From SZUA-320 sp041612035 (GTDB lineage Bacteria > Gemmatimonadota > Gemmatimonadetes > Gemmatimonadales > GWC2-71-9), in assembly GCA_041612035.1 (NCBI GenBank), contig JBFILX010000047.1:1-12213 (forward strand): DNA of 12,213 nt, in the 5' to 3' direction. Under the pieces are notes generated by a model that saw nothing but the letters and a program-made list of their open reading frames with translations, did no database searches and was not told the DNA's origin. A program made the translations under genes and the position numbers. Shown piece after piece: positions 1 to 6,293 of the stretch (position 1 is its first letter; every line of letters begins with the position of its first letter).

Positions 1-437
1 AGCGAGGCGCCGTCGGTGAGCGCGGCCCCGTGGATGCCTCCCGTGTCGCGGTAGCGCTCGGCGCGGCCGAACATCGCCTTGAAGAGGGCGCGCATCCCCT
101 CGGGGTCGGGCGCCTCCCCGCGCAGCGGCTGCCGGGGCTGGGTCGCCGGGTCCGCCAGGAAGGTGGAGACCGCTCCGCAGCCCGAGGCCAGGACCGGCCG
201 GCGCCGCTCGGCGCGCACCGCGTCCACCCGCGCCTCGGGGACCGTGGCCCAGAATCCCAGATCGGTGGCGCAGGGGCGCAGGTGGACCTCGTCCACGGAC
301 TCGACATAGCCCTCGCCCACCAGCCAGCCGATCGCCAGCTCCTCCAGCTGGTCCGGCGTGCACATCCAGGTCACCAGCGGGCTGCCGTTGACCTCGAGCC
401 AGACCGGCACCTCCTCCACCGCGGCGTCCGAGGCCAT
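1..437 (-). CDS. fdhD: FdhD-family formate dehydrogenase accessory sulfurtransferase (3' part cut off by window edge)
   Basis: FdhD takes sulfur from the cysteine desulfurase and passes it to the molybdenum cofactor of formate dehydrogenases, in the cytoplasm. The frame is open from an ATG at 437 to the window edge, giving 145 residues; the family is usually about 260-280, so roughly the N-terminal half is here. Family marks: an N-terminal segment EVPVWLEVNGSPL (9-21), then TPDQLEELAIGWLVGEG (27-43), a Cys motif SGCGAV (85-90), and the helix ending RYRDTGGIHGAAL (128-140), which matches the FdhD signature TGG-x-HxAAL. As I recall, E. coli FdhD uses a CxxC pair (C121/C124); here only Cys87 of that pair is present, which is also common in other FdhD proteins. 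The start lies 31 nt after the PTPS-like stop, with no strong ribosome-binding site. No formate dehydrogenase subunit is in view. The identity is firm; the true target enzyme is unknown. Confidence 0.85.
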   Translation of the reverse strand, partial: MASDAAVEEVPVWLEVNGSPLVTWMCTPDQLEELAIGWLVGEGYVESVDEVHLRPCATDLGFWATVPEARVDAVRAERRRPVLASGCGAVSTFLADPATQPRQPLRGEAPDPEGMRALFKAMFGRAERYRDTGGIHGAALTDGAS

Positions 438-468
438 CCGCCCGCCGCGCTTCGCGGGCCGGTTCAGC

Positions 469-885
469 TCAGGCCGGTCCGGTGCAGTCGGCATGGAGCG
501 TGGCGTCCTCCGCGACGCGGACCCTCGCGAGACGCAGGCCGTCGGGGAGACGGTCGGCCAGCTCGCCGTAGAGCCACGCGGCGAGCGCTTCGCAGGTGGC
601 GACCTGGCCGCCGTCCCGGAAGACCGGCACCACCCGGTTGAGGTCGGCGCCGGTCAGCGGTCCGGTGACCCGGTCCGCCAGGAGCCGGTCGAGCGCGGCC
701 AGGTCGACGAGCATCCCGGTGCCCGGGTCCGGGGCCCCGGCGACCGTGACCGCGCAGGTGTAGTCGTGGGCGTGCGGCTCGGCCACCGGACCGAACCGGG
801 CCCGGTTCTCCGCCGGGGTCAGGTCGTGCCGGGCCAGGTGGTGGCTGGCCCGGAAGCCGACGGTCCGGGTGAGCGAGAGGGCCAC
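469..885 (-). CDS. 6-pyruvoyl-tetrahydropterin synthase/QueD-fold protein lacking catalytic residues
   Basis: This is a T-fold protein of the PTPS/QueD family, 138 aa from a GTG at 885, a normal family length. An in-frame ATG at 969 would add 28 low-complexity residues and overlap the upstream gene by 77 nt, so I prefer the GTG, which sits 7 nt after that gene's stop. The three zinc-binding histidines are visible: His15 in FRASH, and His38 and His40 in PHAHDY. The TGMLVDL stretch (56-62) and a T-x-E (98-100) followed by LAAWL match the fold, and Glu126 is a likely pterin-anchoring Glu. The catalytic Cys that normally follows FG in FGxC is Val34, and the usual LDHxxLN motif reads LTGADLN (77-83), so Asp and His are gone. 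It therefore probably does not run the QueD or PTPS reaction as known. It may bind a pterin or do different chemistry. The neighbour fdhD also concerns a pterin cofactor. Confidence 0.8.
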   Translation of the reverse strand: MALSLTRTVGFRASHHLARHDLTPAENRARFGPVAEPHAHDYTCAVTVAGAPDPGTGMLVDLAALDRLLADRVTGPLTGADLNRVVPVFRDGGQVATCEALAAWLYGELADRLPDGLRLARVRVAEDATLHADCTGPA

Positions 886-892
886 GCCAGGG

Positions 893-1618
893 TCAGAAGG
901 GAAGGGAGATGGCCCACCCCAGGCCGATCTGGACCCAGGGAGAGACCGTCCACTCGGCGAGGGCGTCATCCGGCAGCAGCGGCGTGCCGGTGGGGTCCTG
1001 CGGGTTCCGGAACCCGGCGGGGTACTTCACCTGCCAGAAGGTGTAGCGGCCCTCCAGCTGCAGGTAGAGCCGGTCGCTCAGGAAGAGCCGGGTGCCCGCC
1101 ATGGGGGCCAGGTAGAACTTGTTCCCCATGCGGAAACCGGTGGAGTCCTCGGACGTCTTCTCGGTGAAGGCGAGCCCCGTGGCCACCCCGGTGAACGGGG
1201 CCAGGCCCCGCCAGCGTTTCCCGCCGGTGAGGTTGAACTGCAGCACGACGTCGGTCCAGATCACCTGCTGGTCCACCGGACCGGAGATCCGGGTCTCGGG
1301 GGACCTGGTGGGCTCCTGGATCAGGCGCGACATCGTGCCCGAGGCGAACCCGAGCCCGATCTGGACCGGGCGGTTCCCCAGGAAGTTCCAGCGAAGGCCT
1401 ACCGTCCGGCCGTCGTGGGGCGCCACCCCGATCGCGCCGCCCGACCCGCCGAAGCGCCCGCCGAAGACGTTCAGGTAGCTGCCGTACCGGATGTCCCGGT
1501 AGGGCGAGCTTTCGGGAGCGTGGCCCACCTGGGCCGCGGCGGTGGTCGGCCCGGCGAGGGCGAGCGCGGCCAGCAGCGTGGCGGGGCCGGCGGAACGGAG
1601 TGTCCGGAAGCGGTTCAT
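893..1618 (-). CDS. putative outer-membrane beta-barrel protein
   Basis: A 241-aa exported protein with no family that I can name. A Sec signal peptide covers about residues 1-29 (basic MNRFRTLR start, hydrophobic Ala/Leu core, AAAQ cleavage region). The mature part alternates polar and hydrophobic or aromatic residues in short strands, for example VGLRWNFLG, VQIGLGFASG, TDVVLQFNL, RLYLQLEGRYTFW and SPWVQIGLGWAISL, and ends in Phe, the usual C-terminal signal for BAM insertion. This pattern suits an 8- to 10-strand OmpA/OmpW-like barrel, but that is inference. The ATG follows GAGG at a good distance, 10 nt after the gpmI stop, so it is probably co-transcribed with gpmI. No lipobox is present. 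Confidence 0.75.
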   Translation of the reverse strand: MNRFRTLRSAGPATLLAALALAGPTTAAAQVGHAPESSPYRDIRYGSYLNVFGGRFGGSGGAIGVAPHDGRTVGLRWNFLGNRPVQIGLGFASGTMSRLIQEPTRSPETRISGPVDQQVIWTDVVLQFNLTGGKRWRGLAPFTGVATGLAFTEKTSEDSTGFRMGNKFYLAPMAGTRLFLSDRLYLQLEGRYTFWQVKYPAGFRNPQDPTGTPLLPDDALAEWTVSPWVQIGLGWAISLPF

Positions 1619-1628
1619 CAGACCTCGA

Positions 1629-3179
1629 TCATGCGGCGAGCGACCGGCCGGTCATGTCCGGCGGCTGCTCGACACCCAGGAGATGCAGAATAGTAGGAGC
1701 GACGTCGCACAGCGCGCCCCCGGTGCGGAGTCGGGTCCAGCCGGTGCCCCACGCCACCAGCGGCACGGGGTTGGTGGTGTGGGCGGTGTGCGGCCCCCCG
1801 GTGGCCGGGTCCACCATCAGCTCGCAGTTGCCGTGGTCCGCGGTGATGAGCAGCCGGGTCCCGCTCTGCCCGGCCGAGCGGACGATCCGGGCCAGGCAGC
1901 GGTCCACGGTCTCCACGGCCCGGATGATCGCCGAGGGCACCCCGGTGTGGCCCACCATGTCGGCGTTGGCGTAGTTGCACAGGAGGAAGTCGTGGTCCCC
2001 CCGCTCGAGCGCGGCACAGAGCCCGTCGGTCACGCCGTCGGCGCTCATCTCGGGCAGCAGGTCGTAGGTGGCCACCTTGGGAGACGGTACCAGGAGCCGC
2101 TCCTCGCACCGGAAGGGCGGTTCGATCCCGCCGTTGAAGAAGTACGTCACGTGCGGGTACTTCTCGGTCTCGGCGGTGCGGAACTGGGTGAGGCCGCGGT
2201 CGGCCAGCACCTCGGCCATGATCCGGGCCAGGCTGAACGGTGCGAAGGCCACCGGCAGGGGGAAGGTCTGGTCGTACTGGGTCATCGTGACGGCGTCCGT
2301 GTCGGGACGCGGGCCGGTCTCGAACCCGTCGAATCCCGGCACCGACAGGGCCCGGACGATCTGCCGCATCCGGTCGCTGCGGAAGTTCACGTACAGGATC
2401 CCGTCGCCGTCCCGCACCGGGGCCACCGGCCGCCCGTCCTCCTGCAGGACGATGGGCCGCACGAACTCGTCGGTCTCGCCGCGCTCGTAGGCGGCCGCCA
2501 CGGCGGCGACGGGGTCGGTGGCCGGATGACCGCGCCCATGCACCAGGGCTTCCCAGGCCAGCCGCGTCCGGTCCCAGCGGCGGTCGCGGTCCATCGCGTA
2601 GTAGCGCCCCGTCAGGGTGGCGATCCGGGCCCGGCCGCCGGCCATCCGGGCCAGTTCGCCCGCCAGGTCGGCCACCACCGATCGCCCCGAGGTGGGTGGA
2701 GAGTCGCGGCCGTCGAGGAAGCCGTGCACCGCGATGCGGGGGACGTCGTGCCGCAGGCCGAGTTCCACGGCACCGAGCAGGTGGCGGTCCAGCGCGTGCA
2801 CCCCGCCGAAGCCGAGGAGGCCCATCAGGTGGAGCGTACCGCCCCGGGCGCGGACCCCCCGGCACAGCTCGACCAGGGGTTCGAGCCGGAAGAAGCCGCC
2901 GTCGCTGATGCTCTGGGAGATCCGGACCAGGTCCTGGGGTACCACCCGGCCGGCGCCGAGGTTCAGGTGGCCGACCTCGCTGTTGCCCATCTGGCCCTCG
3001 GGGAGGCCCACGGCGAGCCCGCTGGCGTCGAGCAGGGTGCGGGGCTCGCTCGACCAGAGCCGGTGCCACACCGGGGTGTCACCGAGCTCGATCGCGTTGT
3101 GTTCCGTCGCTTCCCGGTACCCCCAGCCATCGAGGACCACGAGCGCGACCGGACGCTGGCGGCCTGTGCCGTTTGACAT
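1629..3179 (-). CDS. gpmI: 2,3-bisphosphoglycerate-independent phosphoglycerate mutase
   Basis: Cytoplasmic glycolytic/gluconeogenic enzyme that interconverts 3- and 2-phosphoglycerate by a phosphoserine intermediate, with Mn2+ in the active site; a member of the alkaline phosphatase superfamily. It is 516 aa, full length for the family. Visible marks: VVLDGWG with metal-binding Asp17; GNSEVGHLNLGAGR with the nucleophile Ser67; DGRDSPPTSG (the usual DGRDTPP with Ser for Thr); HVTYFFNGG; NYANADMVGHTG; and the C-terminal metal motif TADHGNCE. The ATG at 3179 follows GGAGAG on the minus strand. It leads a leftward run with the outer-membrane protein, the PTPS-like gene and fdhD. Its first codons overlap, on the opposite strand, the -35 box of the divergent SH3-protein promoter, so the two directions may interfere. 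Confidence 0.96.
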   Translation of the reverse strand: MSNGTGRQRPVALVVLDGWGYREATEHNAIELGDTPVWHRLWSSEPRTLLDASGLAVGLPEGQMGNSEVGHLNLGAGRVVPQDLVRISQSISDGGFFRLEPLVELCRGVRARGGTLHLMGLLGFGGVHALDRHLLGAVELGLRHDVPRIAVHGFLDGRDSPPTSGRSVVADLAGELARMAGGRARIATLTGRYYAMDRDRRWDRTRLAWEALVHGRGHPATDPVAAVAAAYERGETDEFVRPIVLQEDGRPVAPVRDGDGILYVNFRSDRMRQIVRALSVPGFDGFETGPRPDTDAVTMTQYDQTFPLPVAFAPFSLARIMAEVLADRGLTQFRTAETEKYPHVTYFFNGGIEPPFRCEERLLVPSPKVATYDLLPEMSADGVTDGLCAALERGDHDFLLCNYANADMVGHTGVPSAIIRAVETVDRCLARIVRSAGQSGTRLLITADHGNCELMVDPATGGPHTAHTTNPVPLVAWGTGWTRLRTGGALCDVAPTILHLLGVEQPPDMTGRSLAA

Positions 3180-3201
3180 GGCTCTCCACGGGCTCTACAA
3201 T
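3173..3201 (+). promoter_or_regulatory. sigma70-type promoter for the SH3-protein gene (TTGACA-17-TACAAT)
   Basis: The -35 box TTGACA (3173-3178, perfect consensus) and the -10 box TACAAT (3196-3201, one mismatch) are 17 bp apart, the optimal spacing. Transcription should begin near 3207-3210, at or next to the GTG start at 3210, so the mRNA looks leaderless or nearly so. The -35 box overlaps the gpmI start codon (complement of 3177-3179) on the other strand. Confidence 0.8.
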
Positions 3202-3209
3202 GCCGGGCG

Positions 3210-4274
3210 GTGACGATCGCGCCGCAATCTATTCCTCCTCTCCGCCGGCTACCAGCCTTGTCGTGCCTGCTGTTCGCGGTGCTCACGGCGCCGCTCGCAG
3301 CCCAGGCCGGGGTCCGGCTCACCGCGTCGGTTCCCTTCCATGCGGGGCCCGACGGCGTGCTGCTCGGCAACTTCGACCCCGGCGTGACCGTGGTGCCGGG
3401 CCGGGTCCAGGGCGCCTGGCGGGAGGTCCTGCTCGAGGCGTGGGTCTGGACGCCGTCCACCGGCCCGACCACGCGCGACGGATTCAACCTCGTCATCACC
3501 CAGGTGGGGGGAGAGAACCTGCGCCGCGCGCCGAACCAGGACCGGGTGGCGCGCGCTCTCGAGGGCGTCCTCCTCAACCGGGTCCGGACCCAGGGCGGGT
3601 GGACCCTGGTGCGGCGGGCCGTCTGGGTGCCGGTGGCCTCGCTGCCGGCGGCGGCCCGGCCGCAGGCGACGCCGCCCCCGCCCCCCGCGGCGGCGCCCCC
3701 CACGGGACCGCCGACCCCGGTCACCGTCCCCGCCGATGGGCCGGTCCGGTCGCCCGCCGGAAGGGCGCGGCAGGTGACCGAAGTCGGCCGGGTGCGCCGC
3801 AACGCGACCGTCTCGCTCGGTCCGGGGATGGACCAGGTCGGGCGGCTGCCCCAGGACCTCGACGTGGACGTCCTGGAACGGGCCGGCGGGTGGGTGAAGG
3901 TCCGGGCCGACGTGTGGGTGCGCGAGGAGGACGTGGGGCCCGCGCTCGCGACGGCCGCGGATGCCGTCACCCTGTCGGCACTGCAGGCGGATCCGGAGCG
4001 CTTCGTCGGGCGCACGGTCACCTGGCGGCTGCAGTATCTCTCGGTGCAGACCGCCGACGAGCTGCGGCCGGAACTGCCGGCGGGCCAGCCCTACGTGCTG
4101 ACCCGCGGCCCCCTGCCGGAAGCCGGGTTCGTGTACGTGGCGGTGACCCGCGATCAGGCGGCCCGGTTCCGGGGCATGCAGCCGCTCGACGAGTTCGTGG
4201 CCCGCGGGACCCTCCTGGCCGCCAGGACGCGGTATCTTCCCACGCCGGTGCTCCAGCTGGAGGCCATGCCGTGA
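3210..4274 (+). CDS. exported protein with three SH3-like repeats and a C-terminal OB-like domain
   Basis: A 354-aa protein of unknown role. A signal peptide spans about 1-33 (LRR, hydrophobic core, TAPLAAQA cleavage site), so it acts in the periplasm or envelope. Three SH3-like units can be seen, each closing on the same W-to-vWV pattern: GAWREVLLEAWVW (68-80), GGWTLVRRAVWV (129-140) and GGWVKVRADVWV (226-237). A proline-rich linker (about 151-175) separates units two and three. The C-terminal part (about 254-352) holds ADPERFVGRTVTWRLQYLSV, YVAVTRDQAARF and a final PTPVLQLEAM strand, which I read as an OB-like beta domain. Bacterial SH3 repeats usually bind peptidoglycan or protein partners, so envelope binding is a reasonable inference. 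GTG at 3210 is chosen because it precedes the signal peptide and matches the promoter; no ribosome-binding site fits. The stop overlaps the next gene. Confidence 0.75.
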   Translation: MTIAPQSIPPLRRLPALSCLLFAVLTAPLAAQAGVRLTASVPFHAGPDGVLLGNFDPGVTVVPGRVQGAWREVLLEAWVWTPSTGPTTRDGFNLVITQVGGENLRRAPNQDRVARALEGVLLNRVRTQGGWTLVRRAVWVPVASLPAAARPQATPPPPPAAAPPTGPPTPVTVPADGPVRSPAGRARQVTEVGRVRRNATVSLGPGMDQVGRLPQDLDVDVLERAGGWVKVRADVWVREEDVGPALATAADAVTLSALQADPERFVGRTVTWRLQYLSVQTADELRPELPAGQPYVLTRGPLPEAGFVYVAVTRDQAARFRGMQPLDEFVARGTLLAARTRYLPTPVLQLEAMP

Positions 4275-4645
4275 ACGAAGCGCTGCGGGACCGGATCCTC
4301 CGGCGGCTCGAGCCGCTCGACGATCCGAGGGGATACCAGGTCCTCGACTTCATCGAGTTCCTGGAGAGCAAGTACGCCGCCCGGGCCGAGGGCGGAGGGT
4401 TCTTCCGGCAGGTGACGGATACGGCGGAGGACGCCATGCGCGCCGCCGGCCTGCCCCTCAGGGCGATCACCGGCACCATGGGGCTGGTGGACAGCGCGGG
4501 GAAGGTGATGCGCGGGGTCGCCGCGGCCGCCCAGGCCGTGGTGGATGAGGCGGTGAAGGCCGCCGGCCCGCCGGCCCCGCCCTCCCGGCCGGCGCCACCG
4601 GCGGGATCGCCTCCCGGGGCCGACACGGGGTCCGACGCCGCTTGA
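4271..4645 (+). CDS. small conserved-looking hypothetical protein, coupled to the SH3 protein
   Basis: A 124-aa protein starting at a GTG whose GTGA overlaps the upstream stop, so the two genes are probably translationally coupled. The N-terminus (2-36) is a predicted amphipathic helix pair, RILRRLEPLDDPRGYQVLDFIEFLESKYA, reminiscent of DUF2281-like short helical segments; I would not assign it there without a search. The middle (50-98) is an alanine-rich helical region, and the last 25 residues are Pro/Ala/Gly-rich and probably disordered. There is no signal peptide and no membrane segment, so it is likely cytoplasmic although its partner is exported. The function is unknown. The TGA stop lies within the -35 box of the guaB promoter. 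Confidence 0.7.
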   Translation: MNEALRDRILRRLEPLDDPRGYQVLDFIEFLESKYAARAEGGGFFRQVTDTAEDAMRAAGLPLRAITGTMGLVDSAGKVMRGVAAAAQAVVDEAVKAAGPPAPPSRPAPPAGSPPGADTGSDAA

Positions 4646-4670
4646 TTTCATGGGGGCCGGCCCCTAAGCT
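4642..4670 (+). promoter_or_regulatory. sigma70-type promoter for guaB (TTGATT-17-TAAGCT)
   Basis: TTGATT (4642-4647) and TAAGCT (4665-4670) are 17 bp apart. The TGA inside the -35 box is the stop codon of the preceding gene. The predicted start near 4677 gives a leader of about 74 nt. The spacer holds the perfect 12-bp palindrome GGGGCCGGCCCC (4653-4664), which touches the -10 box and could be an operator or chance. Confidence 0.6.
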
Positions 4671-4750
4671 TTCGGGATGTTGCTCCCCCCCTCCAGCGTG
4701 AAGGTCCCCGGCGCCGCCCTCGCGGTCGGCCGACGAACGTCTCCGATGCC
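4671..4750 (+). other. guaB 5' leader without a clear ribosome-binding site
   Basis: About 74 transcribed nt lie between the predicted start and the guaB ATG. They carry no AGGAG-like sequence near the ATG; the nearest upstream bases read CGTCTCCGATGCC. A 10-bp palindrome GTCGGCCGAC lies at 4725-4734. I recognise no riboswitch here. Confidence 0.35.
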
Positions 4751-6208
4751 ATGAAGCGGATCCTGCCGGACCCCGGCCTCACCTTCGACGACGTCCTGCT
4801 GGTCCCCAGGCACTCGACCGTCCACCCCCGCGAAGTCAGCACCGCCTCCCGGCTCACCCGGGGCATCCCGCTGCAGCTCCCGCTGGTGTCGGCGGCGATG
4901 GACACGGTGACCGAGTCGGAGATGGCCATCGCCATGGCCCGCGCGGGGGGCATGGGCGTCATCCACAAGAACATGCCCGTCGCGCGTCAGGCGGCCGAGG
5001 TGGACCGCGTCAAGCGCAGCGAGAGCGGGATGATCCTCAACCCGATCACGCTGGGGCCCGACCGGCCGCTGCGCGAGGCCGTGTCCCTGATGCGGCGGTT
5101 CCGCATCTCGGGGGTCCCGGTGGTGGACGGGCAGGGGCGGCTGGTGGGGATCATCACCAACCGCGACCTCCAGTTCGAGCGGAACCTCGACCAGCCGATG
5201 CGCGACGCCATGACCAAGGAGAACCTGGTCACCGCGCCGGTCGGCACCACGCTCGAGGAGGCCGAGCGGATCCTGGCCCGGCACCGGATCGAGAAGCTCC
5301 CGGTGGTGGACGAGGCGGGCGTGCTCAAGGGCCTCATCACGGTGAAGGACATCTTCAAGCGGCGCCAGTTCCCCCATGCCAACAAGGACCAGCACGGCCG
5401 GCTCCGGGTGGCCGCCGCGGTCGGCAGCGGCCCCGAGGCCCAGGTCCGGGCCCGGGCGCTGGTGGACGCCGGCTGCGACGTGATCGTGGTGGACTCCGCC
5501 CACGGCCACAGCGAGGGGGTGCTGGCCACCGTGGCGGCGCTCCGCGACGCGTTCCCCGACACCCAGCTGATCGGGGGCAACGTGGCCACCGAGGCTGGCG
5601 CCCGGGAACTGGTCCGGCGGGGCGTGGACGCGGTGAAGGTGGGGATCGGCCCCGGCAGCATCTGCACCACCCGCGTGGTGACCGGGGTGGGGGTGCCGCA
5701 GGTCTCCGCGATCCTCGAGGCGGTCCGCGGCGCGGGCGAGGTGCCGGTGGTGGCCGACGGCGGCATCAAGTACTCGGGCGACATCGTGAAGGCGATCGCC
5801 GCCGGGGCCGCGAGCGTGATGATGGGCTCCATGCTGGCCGGGACCGAGGAGAGCCCCGGCGAGTCGGTGCTGGCCGAGGGCCGGCGCTTCAAAATGATCC
5901 GGGGGATGGGCAGCCTGTCGGCCATGCAGGACGGCTCGGCCGACCGGTACTTCCAGGAGGGAGAGCTCTCCCCCGGCAAGCTGGTGCCCGAGGGGATCGA
6001 GGGCCGGGTGCCGTACAAGGGCCCGGTCGCGGACGTGCTCTTCCAGATGGAGGGCGGGCTCCGCAGCGGCATGGGCTACTGCGGCGCGGCCGACATCGCC
6101 GCGCTGCAGCGGGACGTCGAGTTCCTGCGGATCACCGGGGCCGGGCTCCGCGAGTCGCACCCGCACGACGTCACCATCACCCGCGAAGCGCCCAACTACA
6201 GCGCCTGA
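4751..6208 (+). CDS. guaB: inosine-5'-monophosphate dehydrogenase
   Basis: Cytoplasmic enzyme that oxidises IMP to XMP with NAD+, the committed step to GMP. 485 aa, full length, starting with the family-typical MKRILPDPGLTFDDVLLVP. The (beta/alpha)8 barrel is interrupted by a CBS pair (about 95-205, with ISGVPVVD and IEKLPVVD repeats) that may bind adenine or guanine nucleotides. Marks: NVATEAGARELV; the catalytic loop GIGPGSICTTRVVTGVG with Cys305; ADGGIKYSGD for phosphate and substrate binding; GMGSLSAMQDGSADRY with the mobile flap; and GYCGAAD near the end. GMGSLSAM has Ser where Gly is more usual. It has its own promoter and a GC-rich inverted repeat just after the stop. The following transporter genes show no new promoter and may share its transcript. 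Confidence 0.97.
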   Translation: MKRILPDPGLTFDDVLLVPRHSTVHPREVSTASRLTRGIPLQLPLVSAAMDTVTESEMAIAMARAGGMGVIHKNMPVARQAAEVDRVKRSESGMILNPITLGPDRPLREAVSLMRRFRISGVPVVDGQGRLVGIITNRDLQFERNLDQPMRDAMTKENLVTAPVGTTLEEAERILARHRIEKLPVVDEAGVLKGLITVKDIFKRRQFPHANKDQHGRLRVAAAVGSGPEAQVRARALVDAGCDVIVVDSAHGHSEGVLATVAALRDAFPDTQLIGGNVATEAGARELVRRGVDAVKVGIGPGSICTTRVVTGVGVPQVSAILEAVRGAGEVPVVADGGIKYSGDIVKAIAAGAASVMMGSMLAGTEESPGESVLAEGRRFKMIRGMGSLSAMQDGSADRYFQEGELSPGKLVPEGIEGRVPYKGPVADVLFQMEGGLRSGMGYCGAADIAALQRDVEFLRITGAGLRESHPHDVTITREAPNYSA

Positions 6209-6229
6209 GCCCGGGCCGGCGGCCCGGGT
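6209..6229 (+). terminator. GC-rich hairpin after guaB, possible weak terminator or attenuator
   Basis: A perfect 8-bp stem, CCCGGGCC (6210-6217) and GGCCCGGG (6221-6228), has a 3-nt GGC loop and begins 2 nt after the guaB stop. No T-run follows, so it is not a classic intrinsic terminator. It could be a Rho-assisted or partial terminator, or a 3'-end stabiliser. Such stems also arise by chance in this base composition. Confidence 0.35.
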
Positions 6230-6293
6230 CACCACGAGCAGCACCACCGGCAGTCTCACCCCTCACCAGTCGGGAACGAGAGGAGCGACCTCT

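Noticed and set aside
469..969. The ATG at 969 as start of the PTPS-like gene
   Set aside because: It adds 28 Pro/Ser-rich residues and overlaps the upstream gene by 77 nt; GTG at 885 gives the normal family length.
1542..3176. A long plus-strand open frame opposite gpmI
   Set aside because: gpmI on the minus strand has every family motif; this frame has none.
3181..3260. A promoter for gpmI on the minus strand
   Set aside because: Candidate boxes such as TTGCGG and CATTGT are 19 bp apart and poor matches, so I do not call them.
4664..6259. A 531-codon open frame on the minus strand opposite guaB
   Set aside because: The reading is rich in His, Gly, Arg and Pro, and the plus-strand gene is a clear guaB. 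High GC keeps the opposite strand free of stops.
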